From Undibacterium parvum (GTDB taxonomy: Bacteria > Pseudomonadota > Gammaproteobacteria > Burkholderiales > Burkholderiaceae_D): DNA of 64,000 nucleotides. The notes below the pieces were generated by a model. It had not been told where the DNA came from, made no database searches, and saw only the letters and a list, made by a program, of their open reading frames with translations. Where the stretch lies: the NCBI RefSeq assembly GCF_003955735.1, contig NZ_CP034464.1, positions 1,488,001 to 1,552,000 of the forward strand, written 5' to 3'. Numbering within the stretch: position 1 is the first letter of the stretch; every line of letters begins with the position of its first letter. The position numbers and the translations under genes were made by a program. This document shows positions 51,109 to 62,675 of the stretch, in pieces.

Positions 51109-52227
51109 TCAGCGCTGCACCACTACCGGCTTGCCAACACCCAGATCGCCATTTTGCGCGATCGCGCTCGTTGCTTCGGCGCGTGTGCTGAACGGCCCGC
51201 TGATCAGACGGTATAAACTACCTTGCTGGACAATATCAAAATCGGGCAACCGACTCGCCAGTTTCGCCTTCAAACGTTCCATGCTGGCTTCGGCATTGGC
51301 ACGGATCGCGAAGGCTCCTAGTTGTATATAAAAATTGGGCGTAGCGCTAGCGGCAGCGTTGTCGATTTTTTCTGCTGCTTTCACTTCCTGGCTGGCTAGC
51401 AAACTCTCGATAGACATGCTATCAGTCTTGGCGCTTGCGCTTACGGTCACTGCTGCGGGACTGGGCAGAGCCAAGGCGCTAACTGGGCTGGGGCTGGGGC
51501 TGGGACTGGAGCTGGGACTGGAGCTGGGATAGGCGCCGACCGTCAGCGGCTGGTTCTTGCGATTCTCCGCCATTTTTTCTATATCGTCGGGCAATAGACG
51601 CTCGACCTCTAACTGGCTGCTGCCCTTGCCCAGATAAGCCAATTTCAGCGCAGCGGTATACGACAGATCGATAATGCGGCTGGAATGAAACGGGCCTCTA
51701 TCATTAATGCGCACGATAATTTGCTTACCATTATCGAGATTAGTGACCCGCGCGTACGAAGGTATAGGTAAAGTGGGATGGGCCGCGGTGATCTTGTACA
51801 TATCGTACAGTTCGCCCGATGAGGTCTTTTGGCCGTGGAATTTCTTGCCATACCAGCTGGCAATACCACGTTGTTTAAACGGGGTGCTGGTGTCGGTTAT
51901 TGGCGTATAAGTTTTACCAAAGACCACATAGGCCTTATTGCCTGAGCGCGAATAAGCTTCAACCATGGGAATAGGATCGACGGTCGATTCCAGATCGGGC
52001 GGCGTGTTGTCTCCCGGTCCATCATCCTTGTAATAAGCACCGCGCCCCGAATTGGCTTTAGGCAGATTTGGCTGATTTGAGTGATTCGTGCTGGAAGACT
52101 TAGCACTAGCCGATGCGGCATTTGGCTTGGCGTGCTCAGTCGTGGTTTTCGGTGCGCTACCGCAAGCAGATAAAAGCAAAGCCAGCAGCAAGGGACAGAC
52201 ATACGCCGGGCGCAGAGTAGGCATCAT
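51109..52227 (-). CDS. rlpA: Septal-ring lytic transglycosylase RlpA family lipoprotein
   Basis: 372 residues. Lipobox LLSAC; Ser/Lys-rich linker; DPBB catalytic domain with GIASWYGKKFHGQKTSSGE and VRINDRGPFHSSRIIDLS; a Ser/Pro linker encoded by a tandem hexanucleotide repeat; a C-terminal SPOR domain (NFYIQLGAFAIRANAEASM). Role: cleaves naked glycan strands at the septum. Its ATG overlaps the rodA TGA (ATGA), so the genes are translationally coupled at the end of the mre/mrd cluster. Confidence 0.95.
   Translation of the reverse strand: MMPTLRPAYVCPLLLALLLSACGSAPKTTTEHAKPNAASASAKSSSTNHSNQPNLPKANSGRGAYYKDDGPGDNTPPDLESTVDPIPMVEAYSRSGNKAYVVFGKTYTPITDTSTPFKQRGIASWYGKKFHGQKTSSGELYDMYKITAAHPTLPIPSYARVTNLDNGKQIIVRINDRGPFHSSRIIDLSYTAALKLAYLGKGSSQLEVERLLPDDIEKMAENRKNQPLTVGAYPSSSPSSSPSPSPSPVSALALPSPAAVTVSASAKTDSMSIESLLASQEVKAAEKIDNAAASATPNFYIQLGAFAIRANAEASMERLKAKLASRLPDFDIVQQGSLYRLISGPFSTRAEATSAIAQNGDLGVGKPVVVQR
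51483..51530. repeat. Tandem hexanucleotide repeat inside rlpA
   Basis: Variants of GGGCTG / GGACTG / GAGCTG repeat about eight times in a row and encode a Ser-Pro linker between the DPBB and SPOR domains. In-frame expansion or contraction would change linker length only. Confidence 0.85.
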
Positions 52228-53330
52228 GTCTGCACCAATTTACGATGTCGCTGCACACTCATCAAAATCCCGGCGCCCATGCCCAGCGTCACCAAGGCAG
52301 TGCCGCCATAACTCATGAAGGGCAACGGCACCCCGACCACCGGCAAAATACCGCTGACCATTCCCATATTCACAAACGCATAGGTGAAAAAAATCATGGT
52401 AACCGAACCGGCCATCAAGCGCGCAAACAAGGTAGGCGCATTGGCGGCGATCATCAGGCCACGCACTACCAGCAAAAAATACAGCGCGACTAGGATGCAA
52501 CTTCCAATGAAACCAAATTCTTCAGAAAAAACTGCAAAAATAAAATCTGTGGTGTGTTCGGGAATAAATTCCAGATGGGACTGCGTCCCTTTGAGCCAGC
52601 CTTTGCCACTAAAGCCCCCAGAACCAACCGCAATTTGCGACTGTATGATATGAAAGCCCTTACCCAGAGGATCGGTGGTCGGGTCTATCATGGTCATGAC
52701 GCGGTCGCGCTGATAATCATGCAGCATGGGCCAGGCGATCGGTATGCTGGCGCCAGCGAGTATCACTAAAGTAAGCAAAACACGCCAGGATAAACCTGCC
52801 AAAAAAATGACAGCGAAACCGGCGGCTACCACTAGCAAAGCGGTGCCTAAATCAGGTTGTTTGGCGATTAGGCCTACCGGTATCAGCAAGATGATGGCAG
52901 CGATAATAAAGTCATTCCAACGTAAAGCAGCGGCACGTTTTTGAAAATACCAGGCCAGCATCAAAGGTGTCGCGATTTTCATCATTTCTGAAGGCTGTAT
53001 CACATGGCCCACATTGATCCAGCGCCGCGCGCCTTTTTTCACCATGCCAAACATCGCCACCGCGATCAACAAGGCTATCCCAAAGGTATAAATAGGAATG
53101 GCAAAACGCATCAGAGTTTGAGGCGGAATATTCGCCATGATCCACATCACAACAAACGAAATCAGGATATTCCTCAACTGATCTTCGACCCGTCCCGGGA
53201 AATTAATCCCCGCTGAATACAAGGTGATGATGCCGGTAGAGATAATCAAAAATATCAAGATCGCCAAAGGCGCATCGAACACCATGATGTGCGAGCGTAC
53301 CCGCTGCCAGTTAATTCCCTTGTTTTGCAT
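52224..53330 (-). CDS. rodA: Peptidoglycan glycosyltransferase RodA
   Basis: 368 residues with about ten membrane segments; SEDS-family motifs include HVIQPSEMMKIATPLMLAWYF, KQPDLGTALLV, VGSGGFSGKGWLKGTQ, LEFIPEHTTDFIFAV and PLPFMSYGGTALV. Role: polymerises lipid II during rod elongation with PBP2. AAGGAAT before the ATG. It starts 11 bp after mrdA and overlaps rlpA by four bases. Confidence 0.97.
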   Translation of the reverse strand: MQNKGINWQRVRSHIMVFDAPLAILIFLIISTGIITLYSAGINFPGRVEDQLRNILISFVVMWIMANIPPQTLMRFAIPIYTFGIALLIAVAMFGMVKKGARRWINVGHVIQPSEMMKIATPLMLAWYFQKRAAALRWNDFIIAAIILLIPVGLIAKQPDLGTALLVVAAGFAVIFLAGLSWRVLLTLVILAGASIPIAWPMLHDYQRDRVMTMIDPTTDPLGKGFHIIQSQIAVGSGGFSGKGWLKGTQSHLEFIPEHTTDFIFAVFSEEFGFIGSCILVALYFLLVVRGLMIAANAPTLFARLMAGSVTMIFFTYAFVNMGMVSGILPVVGVPLPFMSYGGTALVTLGMGAGILMSVQRHRKLVQT

Positions 53331-53341
53331 AGCTTATTCCT

Positions 53342-55324
53342 TCACTCCTTATTGCCCTGAGTTTCGCCACCCGGTTTAGGGCCACCCTCAGATTCAGCAT
53401 CAGCCTTCGCCTCAGACTCGGCACGAGTTGCCAGCGCATCACTCTTGAGCGTCGGAGTTTTATCTTTTTCATTCGGACGCTTGCCCAGCAAATAGTAATC
53501 CAAAGCCTTCCTGACAATAGGGGCGGCGCCGGTAGAACCAAAACCGCCATTTTCTACGATGATAGCAATCGCGATGCGCGGCTTATCGGCCGGTGCAAAG
53601 GCGGTGTACCAGGAATGGTCATGCAGACTTTTAGCCAGCTTCTTGGCATCGTATTTTTCGTTTTTCTTGACGCTAAACAACTGTGCAGTACCAGTCTTGC
53701 CGCCGGATTCGTATTCGGCATTGGCAAAGGCGGTTCTGCCTGTCCCCTCTTTGGTCACGCCCACCATGGCGTGCTTGATGACATCGATATTTTCTTGCTT
53801 CAAGGGGATACGATAACTTTCCTTGGGTACCGTCAGGGTTTTCACACGCGAGGTTGGATCTTCAGTCATTTTGACTAAGTGCGGCTTCATCACCACGCCG
53901 TTATTCGCCAATGTCGCTACTGCATGCGCCATTTGTAAGGGCGTAAAGGTGTTGTAACCCTGGCCAATCCCGAGAGAAATAGTTTCACCCGCATACCATT
54001 TTTGCTGCGCTGCCTTACGATACACACTGCGCTTCCAGGCGGTCGATGGTAATACGCCTTTGCGTTCGTGTTCCAGATCGATACCCGTAATCTGACCAAA
54101 ACCAAAAGGCTTCATGAAATTATGGATGGCATCCACCCCCATATCATTGGCCAGCATGTAGTAATACGGATCGCAAGACTGGACGATGGATTTATACATA
54201 TCGACCATGCCGTGACCGCCTTTAATATCATCATTAAAGCGATGCCCACCAAACATAAAGAAGCCTTGATCGGCAATCGTCTGGCTGGCAGTACGCTTGC
54301 CCAATTCCAGCGCGGCCAGTGCCATGAAGGGTTTGTAGGTTGAGCCTGGTGGATAGGCGCCAGTCAAGGGACGGTTTAACAGCGGCCGATCTTCCGAGGT
54401 GTTTAATTCGTTCCAACTTTGCTGATCGATGCCTTCGACAAACAGATTTGGATCATAGGTCGGTTTAGAAACAAAGGCCAACACATCGCCAGTCACAGGC
54501 TCGATCGCCACCAGGGCGCCGCGTCTATCGCCGAAGGCTTCTTCTACGACTTTTTGTAATTCTATATCGATCGATAAGATCAGATTTTTACCCGAACTAG
54601 GGGCGCTACGTGACAAGGTACGCACCGCACGACCGCCAGCCGAGACTTCAACCTCTTCAAAACCTGTGGTGCCATGCAAGATACTTTCGTAACTTTTTTC
54701 CAGCCCTTCTTTACCGATATAGTCGGTGCCATTGTAATTGGAGCCGTCTTCCATATCGTCTATCGTCTCGGCATCCTTCTGGCTGATACGACCGATATAA
54801 CCGACCACATGCGAGGCCACGTCACCGAGCGGATACTGGCGAAATAGTCGAGCCTGAATATCCACACCAGGGAAACGGAAGCGTTGCGCCGTGAAGCGCG
54901 CGACTTCTTCATCGGTCAAACGGGTGCGCAATGGCAGGCTCTCAAAACTTTTCGATTCCTCGATCAGCTTACGAAAGCGCTTGCGATGTTTAGGCTGTAT
55001 ATCCACCAATGCGGACAACTCATCGATCAATACATCCAGATCCTGTTTGATTTTTGCTGGTGTAATTTCTAGGGTGTAGGCTGAAAAATTGCGAGCGAGA
55101 ACCACCCCGTTTCTATCCATGATCAGGCCACGATTCGGCACCACAGGCACGATAGAAATACGGTTTTCATCAGCTTGTAAAGCATACACATTGTGCTTAA
55201 TGATTTGCAACCAAACGAAGCGGCTTACCAACAGAGAGAAACAAATGAAAGCAAACACACCGATGACAATCAGCCGTGTTTTAAAGAGATAAATCTCACG
55301 TTCAGCGTTCTTAAGTTCAGTCAT
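53342..55324 (-). CDS. mrdA: Penicillin-binding protein 2
   Basis: 660 residues. One N-terminal membrane anchor (~15-40), pedestal domain with VPNRGLIMDRNGVVLARN, and the transpeptidase: SxxK in PGSTYKP (Ser ~328), SCD in the second motif region and KTGT in GGKTGTAQ. The C-terminal ~40 residues are a polar Lys/Glu tail. Role: elongation-specific transpeptidase that works with RodA. Confidence 0.97.
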   Translation of the reverse strand: MTELKNAEREIYLFKTRLIVIGVFAFICFSLLVSRFVWLQIIKHNVYALQADENRISIVPVVPNRGLIMDRNGVVLARNFSAYTLEITPAKIKQDLDVLIDELSALVDIQPKHRKRFRKLIEESKSFESLPLRTRLTDEEVARFTAQRFRFPGVDIQARLFRQYPLGDVASHVVGYIGRISQKDAETIDDMEDGSNYNGTDYIGKEGLEKSYESILHGTTGFEEVEVSAGGRAVRTLSRSAPSSGKNLILSIDIELQKVVEEAFGDRRGALVAIEPVTGDVLAFVSKPTYDPNLFVEGIDQQSWNELNTSEDRPLLNRPLTGAYPPGSTYKPFMALAALELGKRTASQTIADQGFFMFGGHRFNDDIKGGHGMVDMYKSIVQSCDPYYYMLANDMGVDAIHNFMKPFGFGQITGIDLEHERKGVLPSTAWKRSVYRKAAQQKWYAGETISLGIGQGYNTFTPLQMAHAVATLANNGVVMKPHLVKMTEDPTSRVKTLTVPKESYRIPLKQENIDVIKHAMVGVTKEGTGRTAFANAEYESGGKTGTAQLFSVKKNEKYDAKKLAKSLHDHSWYTAFAPADKPRIAIAIIVENGGFGSTGAAPIVRKALDYYLLGKRPNEKDKTPTLKSDALATRAESEAKADAESEGGPKPGGETQGNKE

Positions 55325-55395
55325 GGGGAAAATTTGCTCAGCTTAGGCACAGCATAGGCGCAACATAGTCGCAACATAGTCGATTAAATAAAGCA

Positions 55396-55914
55396 TTAAA
55401 TCGGACGCGTGTTGTCTTTATCGACAGCACGGCGCTGTGGCGCCAACAAGACCCAGGTCGCGACCGGCCACAACAGCGTGGTCACGATGCTGGCAACAAA
55501 ATACCACCAGCCAGGAAATTGCGCGGCCGGTGCCACGATCAAGCGCACGATTAACTGCACCGCCTGCACGAACATAAACAGCGGCAGCACATAAAACGAT
55601 TGTGCTAGCGGCTTAAACCACAGCACGCGTCTGTGAATGGTAATCGCCAGATACGACAGTAAAGTATAGGCCAGCGCATTTTCGCCCAGATGCACAGCGG
55701 AATGCACGTCCATCAATAAACCCATCACGAAGGCGACACCTATACCCACTTTACGCGGTTGATGTATGCTCCAGAACACCAGTGCCAGTGCCACAAAATC
55801 AGGCATACCTACCCAGGCTCCGGTCGGCAGGAAATTAAGAAAAAATGCGCAGATCAGGCTCACAGTAATAAACAGTGAGCTGACCGGTAGCAGGATGTAG
55901 TGAGGACTATTCAT
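55396..55914 (-). CDS. mreD: Rod-shape-determining protein MreD
   Basis: 172 residues, hydrophobic, with five or six membrane helices; FLPTGAWVGMPDFVALALVFW and GIGVAFVMGLLMDVHSAVHLGENALAY are family patterns. Component of the elongasome in the inner membrane. Its ATG overlaps the mreC stop by four bases. The ~70-bp gap before mrdA contains a GCAACATAGTC tandem duplication. Confidence 0.95.
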   Translation of the reverse strand: MNSPHYILLPVSSLFITVSLICAFFLNFLPTGAWVGMPDFVALALVFWSIHQPRKVGIGVAFVMGLLMDVHSAVHLGENALAYTLLSYLAITIHRRVLWFKPLAQSFYVLPLFMFVQAVQLIVRLIVAPAAQFPGWWYFVASIVTTLLWPVATWVLLAPQRRAVDKDNTRPI

Positions 55915-57014
55915 TTGGCTAACACCTTGCTCGCTTGCGTGGCAGCGGGTACCACAACTGGTATTACCGGGGCAGGTTGGATTGCCGCAGGCTTGGCTGT
56001 GGTGGCGGTTGCTGAGGTAGTCGCCACCGAGGCGGCAGCAGCAGTTGGCACTGGCGCAGGGGCTCTAATCTCAGCACCAGTGACGCCAGCTGGCGCGGTT
56101 TCTTTGATCGTATCGCGGGTTACTTTGCGATTGATTTTTTCTTTTTTCGCTTTCACCTCTTCAGTGTCCGGTGGCGGCAATTGATTAGTCTCGACCAGTA
56201 ATATCAATAATTGTCTATTTCGGTCTATGCCTGCAGCCGGGCTGCAGAGTACATTTTCAAAAGTCGTTGAAGCCTTGTTTTCCACCTGCACTACTTTGGC
56301 TACCGCCAAACCAGCAGGATAAACGCCGTCCAGACCTGAAGTGACCAGCATGTCGCCATTTTGCACATCGGCGTTGGTGGTCATGCGCATGTCCAGATAA
56401 CTAGACTGGCCACGCCCACTGACTACGCTGCGTATGCCGTTGCGGGCGATTTGCACTGGTATCGCCTGATTTTTATCGGTCAGCAAAGTGACTTCAGCAG
56501 TCAAAGGAAACACCCGCGTCACCTGTCCGACTACGCCCAGATCGTCGATCACAGGTTGACCAAGTGCCACGCCATGTTGCAGCCCCTTGTCGAGAATAAT
56601 TTTTCGGGTAAACGGATCGCGCGCGTCGTAGAGAATTTCGCCTAATATCGACTTCACCGCCAAACGATCACGGGCGCCCATCAATTGACGCAAATGCGCA
56701 TTTTCCAACGCCAGTTGCGTGGTCTGCTGTAACACATCGGCATTCGTCATTTGCTGACGTTTTAATTTGGCATTTTCTTTTTCCAGGCTAGCGGTAGCGA
56801 CAAAATAGTTTGCCACTCCCATCAAGGCATCCCGCGGAGCCACCGCCACCATTTGCACCGGATACAGGAGCGTGCCGACTACCAGACGCACCCGCTCCAG
56901 CGACTGCAGACGGGAATCGAGCACCAGCAGGAAGATAGAAAATATCGCAAAAAACACCACTTTGGCACGAGCCGACGCGCCTTGCTTGAAAAGTGGTGGA
57001 GGACTGTATTGCAT
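55911..57014 (-). CDS. mreC: Rod-shape-determining protein MreC
   Basis: 367 residues. One membrane segment (~17-33), a coiled coil (~75-115) and the beta-rich MreC core (DPFTRKIILDKGLQHGVALGQPVI, GIRSVVSGRG, VTSGLDGVYPAGLAVAKV). The final ~65 residues are an Ala/Thr/Pro low-complexity tail beyond the usual core. Role: periplasmic scaffold of the elongation machinery. A 120-bp inverted-repeat element lies between it and mreB. Confidence 0.96.
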   Translation of the reverse strand: MQYSPPPLFKQGASARAKVVFFAIFSIFLLVLDSRLQSLERVRLVVGTLLYPVQMVAVAPRDALMGVANYFVATASLEKENAKLKRQQMTNADVLQQTTQLALENAHLRQLMGARDRLAVKSILGEILYDARDPFTRKIILDKGLQHGVALGQPVIDDLGVVGQVTRVFPLTAEVTLLTDKNQAIPVQIARNGIRSVVSGRGQSSYLDMRMTTNADVQNGDMLVTSGLDGVYPAGLAVAKVVQVENKASTTFENVLCSPAAGIDRNRQLLILLVETNQLPPPDTEEVKAKKEKINRKVTRDTIKETAPAGVTGAEIRAPAPVPTAAAASVATTSATATTAKPAAIQPAPVIPVVVPAATQASKVLAK

Positions 57015-57084
57015 AGGTTTATGCCAAAATCGTAGCGGATAACAGCCAGGTCAAAAATATAAAAAATTAATTAAATATTTTAAA

Positions 57085-57204
57085 GGCGCGTCTAGAAATT
57101 GAATTAATGGGATGCAGAGCAAGGCGTAAACCGGAACAATACTTAAGTATTGTGAGGATTTACAACACCGCTATGCGCCCATTAATTAAATTTATAAATG
57201 CGCC
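57085..57204. repeat. 120-bp near-perfect inverted repeat between mreB and mreC (MITE-like)
   Basis: Two ~60-bp arms meet at the palindrome ACAATACTTAAGTATTGT (57136-57153). Outer ends GGCGCG / TGCGCC and inner blocks such as TTAATTAATGGG-type sequence and TGTAAATCC/GGATTTACA pair with few mismatches. It has no ORF and ends two bases from the mreB stop codon. As RNA it would form one very long hairpin. Confidence 0.85.
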
Positions 57205-57206
57205 GA

Positions 57207-58705
<1,499 letters not shown>

Positions 58706-59008
58706 ATGTCACTAGATCTAACAGATGTGAAACGTATCGCCAATCTGGCGCAACTAGAACTCTCGGACAGCCAGGCCAGCGACACGCTGAGCAAGCTCAA
58801 TGGGATTTTCTCACTGGTTGAGCAGCTCAAAGCGGTCGACACCACAGGAATTACACCTTTAAGCCATCCTATCGCGGCCTTGATGCCGGAACTGTGCCTG
58901 CGTCTGCGGGACGATGTGGTCACCGAAAGCAACCAGCGCGAAGCGTATCTGAAAGTCGCGCCAGCGACCCAGGACGGCCTGTATCTAGTTCCTCAAGTCA
59001 TAGAATAA
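58706..59008 (+). CDS. gatC: Aspartyl/glutamyl-tRNA amidotransferase subunit C
   Basis: 100 residues, normal for GatC. The ATG at 58706 starts MSLDLTDVKRIANLAQLELSD; VDTTGITPLSHP and RDDVVTESNQREAYLKVAP are family motifs. Role: small stabilising subunit of the GatCAB complex that converts Glu-tRNA(Gln) and Asp-tRNA(Asn). The frame runs 35 codons further upstream without support. gatA follows after 15 bp. Confidence 0.95.
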   Translation: MSLDLTDVKRIANLAQLELSDSQASDTLSKLNGIFSLVEQLKAVDTTGITPLSHPIAALMPELCLRLRDDVVTESNQREAYLKVAPATQDGLYLVPQVIE

Positions 59009-59023
59009 TTCAAGAGCTCAGAC

Positions 59024-60478
59024 ATGCATAAGCACACCCTCAAGCAGCTCTCCAGTTTGCTGCAAAACAAGCAAGTGTCCGCCACCGAATTGGCGCAACA
59101 TTATCTGGCGCGCATCGCTGCCAGCCCGCTCAACGCCTTCACCCATGTCGATCCTGCGCTAACGCTGCAACAAGCGAGCTTGGCCGACCAGCGCCTGGCC
59201 AGCGGCGACGCCGGTGCCCTGACTGGCATCCCGATTGCGCACAAAGACATTTTTGTGACGCGCGATTGGCGCTCGACAGCTGGCTCACGCATGCTGGAAA
59301 ATTATGTCAGTCCTTTTGACGCCACCGTGGTTGAGCATTTCAAGACAGCCGGCATGGTCACGCTAGGCAAGCTCAATTGCGATGAATTCGCGATGGGTTC
59401 TAGCAATGAAAACTCGTATTTTGGTGCAGTAAAAAACCCCTGGGATCTGCGTGCGATACCGGGCGGTTCGTCCGGCGGATCGGCCGCTGCGATCGCGGCA
59501 CGCCTGAGTCCTGCCGTGACCGGCACCGATACCGGCGGCTCTATCCGTCAACCAGCCGCCTTTTGCGGCGTGACTGGCATCAAGCCGACTTACGGCAGCG
59601 TCTCGCGTTACGGCATGATCGCGTTTGCCTCCTCGCTTGATCAAGGTGGCCCGATCGCACAAACGGCGGAAGATTGCGGCATGCTGCTCAACGCCATGAT
59701 ACGTTTTGATCATAAAGACTCAACCAGTCTGGAACGCGCGCAGGAAGACTTCAATCGCGACCTGGATAAAGATGTCAAAGGTCTGCGCATCGGTGTGCCG
59801 CGTGAGTTTTTTGGTGCAGGTTTAGCCCCCGATGTAGAGCAAGCGGTGCGTGCCGCCTTGGCCGAATACGAAAAACTCGGCGCGATTCTGGTCGACATTT
59901 CTCTGCCTAAGACCGAGTTGTCTATCCCCGTGTATTACGTGATCGCGCCGGCCGAAGCCTCTTCCAATTTAAGTCGTTTTGATGGCGTGCGTTACGGCCA
60001 CCGCGCGGCTGATTACAAAGACCTGGCCGAGATGTACAAGAAGACCCGCGCCGAAGGTTTTGGCGAAGAGGTCAAGCGTCGCATCCTGGTGGGTTCGTAT
60101 GTGCTGTCGCATGGCTATTACGATGCGTATTATTTGCAAGCGCAAAAAATCCGTCGTCTGATCGCGCAAGATTTCCAAGCCGCCTTCAAGCAATGCGATG
60201 TCATCATGGGCCCAGTAGCACCGACCGTCGCTTGGGACTTGGGCGACAAGGCCGACGATCCGGTCGCCAACTATCTGGCCGATATTTTCACATTGTCGAC
60301 CAGTCTGGCGGGCTTGCCCGGCATGTCTATCCCTTGCGGTTTCGGTCAGGGCGAAAAGAACGCGCAGCGTCCGGTGGGCTTGCAATTGATAGGCAATTAT
60401 TTTGAAGAAGCTAAGCTACTCAATATCGCCCATCAGTATCAGTTGGCGACAGACTGGCATCAAAAATCGCCGGTCTAA
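59024..60478 (+). CDS. gatA: Glutamyl-tRNA(Gln) amidotransferase subunit A
   Basis: 484 residues. Amidase-signature catalytic Ser-cisSer-Lys triad: Lys in PIAHKDIF, Ser in [14 protein letters not shown] and Ser in [13 protein letters not shown]. Role: hydrolyses glutamine to supply ammonia for transamidation. Second gene of gatCAB, but a small exported-protein gene and a REP-like repeat separate it from gatB. Confidence 0.98.
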   Translation: MHKHTLKQLSSLLQNKQVSATELAQHYLARIAASPLNAFTHVDPALTLQQASLADQRLASGDAGALTGIPIAHKDIFVTRDWRSTAGSRMLENYVSPFDATVVEHFKTAGMVTLGKLNCDEFAMGSSNENSYFGAVKNPWDLRAIPGGSSGGSAAAIAARLSPAVTGTDTGGSIRQPAAFCGVTGIKPTYGSVSRYGMIAFASSLDQGGPIAQTAEDCGMLLNAMIRFDHKDSTSLERAQEDFNRDLDKDVKGLRIGVPREFFGAGLAPDVEQAVRAALAEYEKLGAILVDISLPKTELSIPVYYVIAPAEASSNLSRFDGVRYGHRAADYKDLAEMYKKTRAEGFGEEVKRRILVGSYVLSHGYYDAYYLQAQKIRRLIAQDFQAAFKQCDVIMGPVAPTVAWDLGDKADDPVANYLADIFTLSTSLAGLPGMSIPCGFGQGEKNAQRPVGLQLIGNYFEEAKLLNIAHQYQLATDWHQKSPV

Positions 60479-60483
60479 ATCAA

Positions 60484-60978
60484 ATGAAGCGTCCACTGCT
60501 GGCCGGATTAAGTCTGCTCTTGTGTCTGCTGAGTGCCGCAGCACAAGCCCAGACTGCCGCCAGTCTGGATGCGAAATTTTCTTGCAGCCTGACGCGGCAA
60601 GAAGATGGCGATGGCGAGCGCTTGACGTATGCCGATCAGGCAAGGATACAGTTAGCGGGAACCCAGATCCTGACCTTGCAGTGGGAATCTAGCTTATTCA
60701 GAAGTAGTCATGGGCATGAATGCAGTATCGACAGCAGTGATGAGCCGATTGCTGAAGTGACAGAAAAAGGCTGGCGCATTAGCCTTAAAGATGCGCCAGC
60801 GGCACGGCAGCGACGCGGTTACGATACCGAACGTGGCAGCCAGTGCAGCATACGACTAGAGCGCGATGGCGAGCAATTACGTATCAAGCCCAGCTGCCCT
60901 AGTTTGTGCGGATCACGCAATAACTTTAGCGCACTGACAGTCAATTTAAAGACTGGCGTGTGTCAGTACGATGAGTAG
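60484..60978 (+). CDS. Exported cysteine-containing hypothetical protein inside gatCAB
   Basis: 164 residues with a clear signal peptide (LLLCLLSAAAQA). The mature part has six cysteines (SCSL, ECSI, QCSI, SCPSLC, VCQY), an even number suited to disulfides in the periplasm. Starts five bases after the gatA stop, so it is co-transcribed with gatCA. No family recognised; nothing links it functionally to tRNA amidation. Confidence 0.75.
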   Translation: MKRPLLAGLSLLLCLLSAAAQAQTAASLDAKFSCSLTRQEDGDGERLTYADQARIQLAGTQILTLQWESSLFRSSHGHECSIDSSDEPIAEVTEKGWRISLKDAPAARQRRGYDTERGSQCSIRLERDGEQLRIKPSCPSLCGSRNNFSALTVNLKTGVCQYDE

Positions 60979-61018
60979 CGAGTGATTTAGGTTTTTAGCG
61001 CAAACTTTCAAAATGCCT

Positions 61019-61080
61019 TGCGCAGTATCCATGCGCCTTGCAGGCCGAAAAAGGCTGGAAACCCGCATGGATATTGCGCA
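61019..61080. repeat. REP-like palindrome, copy 7
   Basis: TGCGCAGTATCCATGCG (61019-61035) and CGCATGGATATTGCGCA (61064-61080) enclose GCAGGCCGAAAAAGGCTG, the family core. This is the one copy inside a co-directional operon, ~75 bp before gatB. Confidence 0.9.
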
Positions 61081-61156
61081 CAGCAGTAGAAAAATTAAAC
61101 ACCGGTATTGAGCGCGTTTGCCGTACCAGATTCATACCTGATTAAAAGGAAAAATT

Positions 61157-62629
61157 ATGCAATGGGAAGTCGTGATCGGTTTTGAGACACATGCGCAACT
61201 CAAGACTCACTCTAAAATTTTTAGCGGTTCGTCCACCCAGTTCGGCGCCGAGCCGAATACGCAAACCAGTCCGGTCGATCTGGCCTTGCCTGGTGTCTTG
61301 CCGGTGATGAACAAGGGCGCAGTCGAGAAAGCCATACAATTTGGCCTGGCCGTCGGCGCCACCATCGCGCCAGAATCGATCTTCGCGCGTAAAAATTATT
61401 TTTATCCGGATTCACCTAAGGGCTATCAGATCAGCCAGTTTGAAATCCCGGTAGTGCAAGGCGGCTTCGTCACTTGTGTAGTCGAAAAAGACGGCAAATC
61501 CGAAGTCAAGGTAATCGAACTAACGCGCGCCCATCTGGAAGAAGATGCCGGTAAATCGCTGCATGAAGATTATCAAGGCATGACCGGCATCGACCTCAAT
61601 CGCGCTGGCACCCCGTTACTCGAAATCGTCACTGAACCAGTCATGCGCAGCGCCGCCGAAGCGGTGGCCTACGCCAAGGCCTTGCATGCGCTGGTGGTCT
61701 GGTTGGATATTTGCGATGGCAATATGCAGGAAGGCTCGTTCCGTTGCGATGCCAACGTCTCAGTGCGTCCGGTAGGACAAAAAGAATTCGGCACCCGCTG
61801 CGAGATTAAGAATCTGAACTCGTTCCGCTTCCTGGAAGAAGCCATCAACATCGAAGTGCGACGTCAGATCGAGCTGATCGAAGACGGCGGCACCGTGGTG
61901 CAGGAAACCCGCCTGTACGATCCTGATCGTAAGCAAACCCGCACCATGCGCAGCAAGGAAGACGCGATGGATTATCGCTACTTCCCGGATCCGGATTTGC
62001 CGCCTTTGCGCATCGGTGCCGACTGGGTAGAGCGCGTCCGTGCCAGCATGCCCGAGTTGCCAGCAGCCATGCGTGAGCGCTTCATCGCACAATTTGGCAT
62101 TTCCGATTACGACGCCATGATAGTCACGCAATCGAAAGCCAGCGCCGAATATTTTGAGGCTGCCATCAAGGCCAGCCCTGACGGCGATAAAGCCGCGCAA
62201 GCCAAGCAAGTAGCGAACTGGCTGATGGGCGATGTGGCATCGACCCTCAACCGCGAAGGCATAGAAATCAGCGCGATTCCGGTCAGTGCTGCGCAATTGG
62301 CGGTGCTGCTGCAACGCATTTCTGATGGCACGATTTCCAACAAGATCGCCAAAGAAGTATTTGCCGCCATGTGGGCCGCGCCCTCGCCTGACGCCAATCT
62401 GGCTGACCAGGTCATAGACAGTAAAGGTCTCAAGCAAATCTCCGACGTCGGCGCTTTGGAAAAAATTATTGATGAAGTCATGGCTGCCAACCAGCAATCG
62501 GTAGATGAGTACCGCGCCGGTAAAGAGAAAGCCTTTAATTCACTGGTAGGCCAGGCTATGAAAGCCACCAAGGGCAAGGGCAATCCGGCACAAGTGAATG
62601 AATTATTAAAGAAAAAACTGGCTGGCTGA
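61157..62629 (+). CDS. gatB: Aspartyl/glutamyl-tRNA amidotransferase subunit B
   Basis: 490 residues. [59 protein letters not shown] [17 protein letters not shown] and the GatB/YqeY C-terminal domain are complete. Role: tRNA-binding kinase/amidotransferase subunit. AAGGA before the ATG. Confidence 0.98.
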   Translation: MQWEVVIGFETHAQLKTHSKIFSGSSTQFGAEPNTQTSPVDLALPGVLPVMNKGAVEKAIQFGLAVGATIAPESIFARKNYFYPDSPKGYQISQFEIPVVQGGFVTCVVEKDGKSEVKVIELTRAHLEEDAGKSLHEDYQGMTGIDLNRAGTPLLEIVTEPVMRSAAEAVAYAKALHALVVWLDICDGNMQEGSFRCDANVSVRPVGQKEFGTRCEIKNLNSFRFLEEAINIEVRRQIELIEDGGTVVQETRLYDPDRKQTRTMRSKEDAMDYRYFPDPDLPPLRIGADWVERVRASMPELPAAMRERFIAQFGISDYDAMIVTQSKASAEYFEAAIKASPDGDKAAQAKQVANWLMGDVASTLNREGIEISAIPVSAAQLAVLLQRISDGTISNKIAKEVFAAMWAAPSPDANLADQVIDSKGLKQISDVGALEKIIDEVMAANQQSVDEYRAGKEKAFNSLVGQAMKATKGKGNPAQVNELLKKKLAG

Positions 62630-62675
62630 TACGCCAATGACATAAAAAAATAAGGATTCAGAGACTATGAAGATC

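Noticed and set aside
61760..62497. 245-codon open frame antisense to gatB
   Set aside because: Shadow of gatB; no recognisable protein features.
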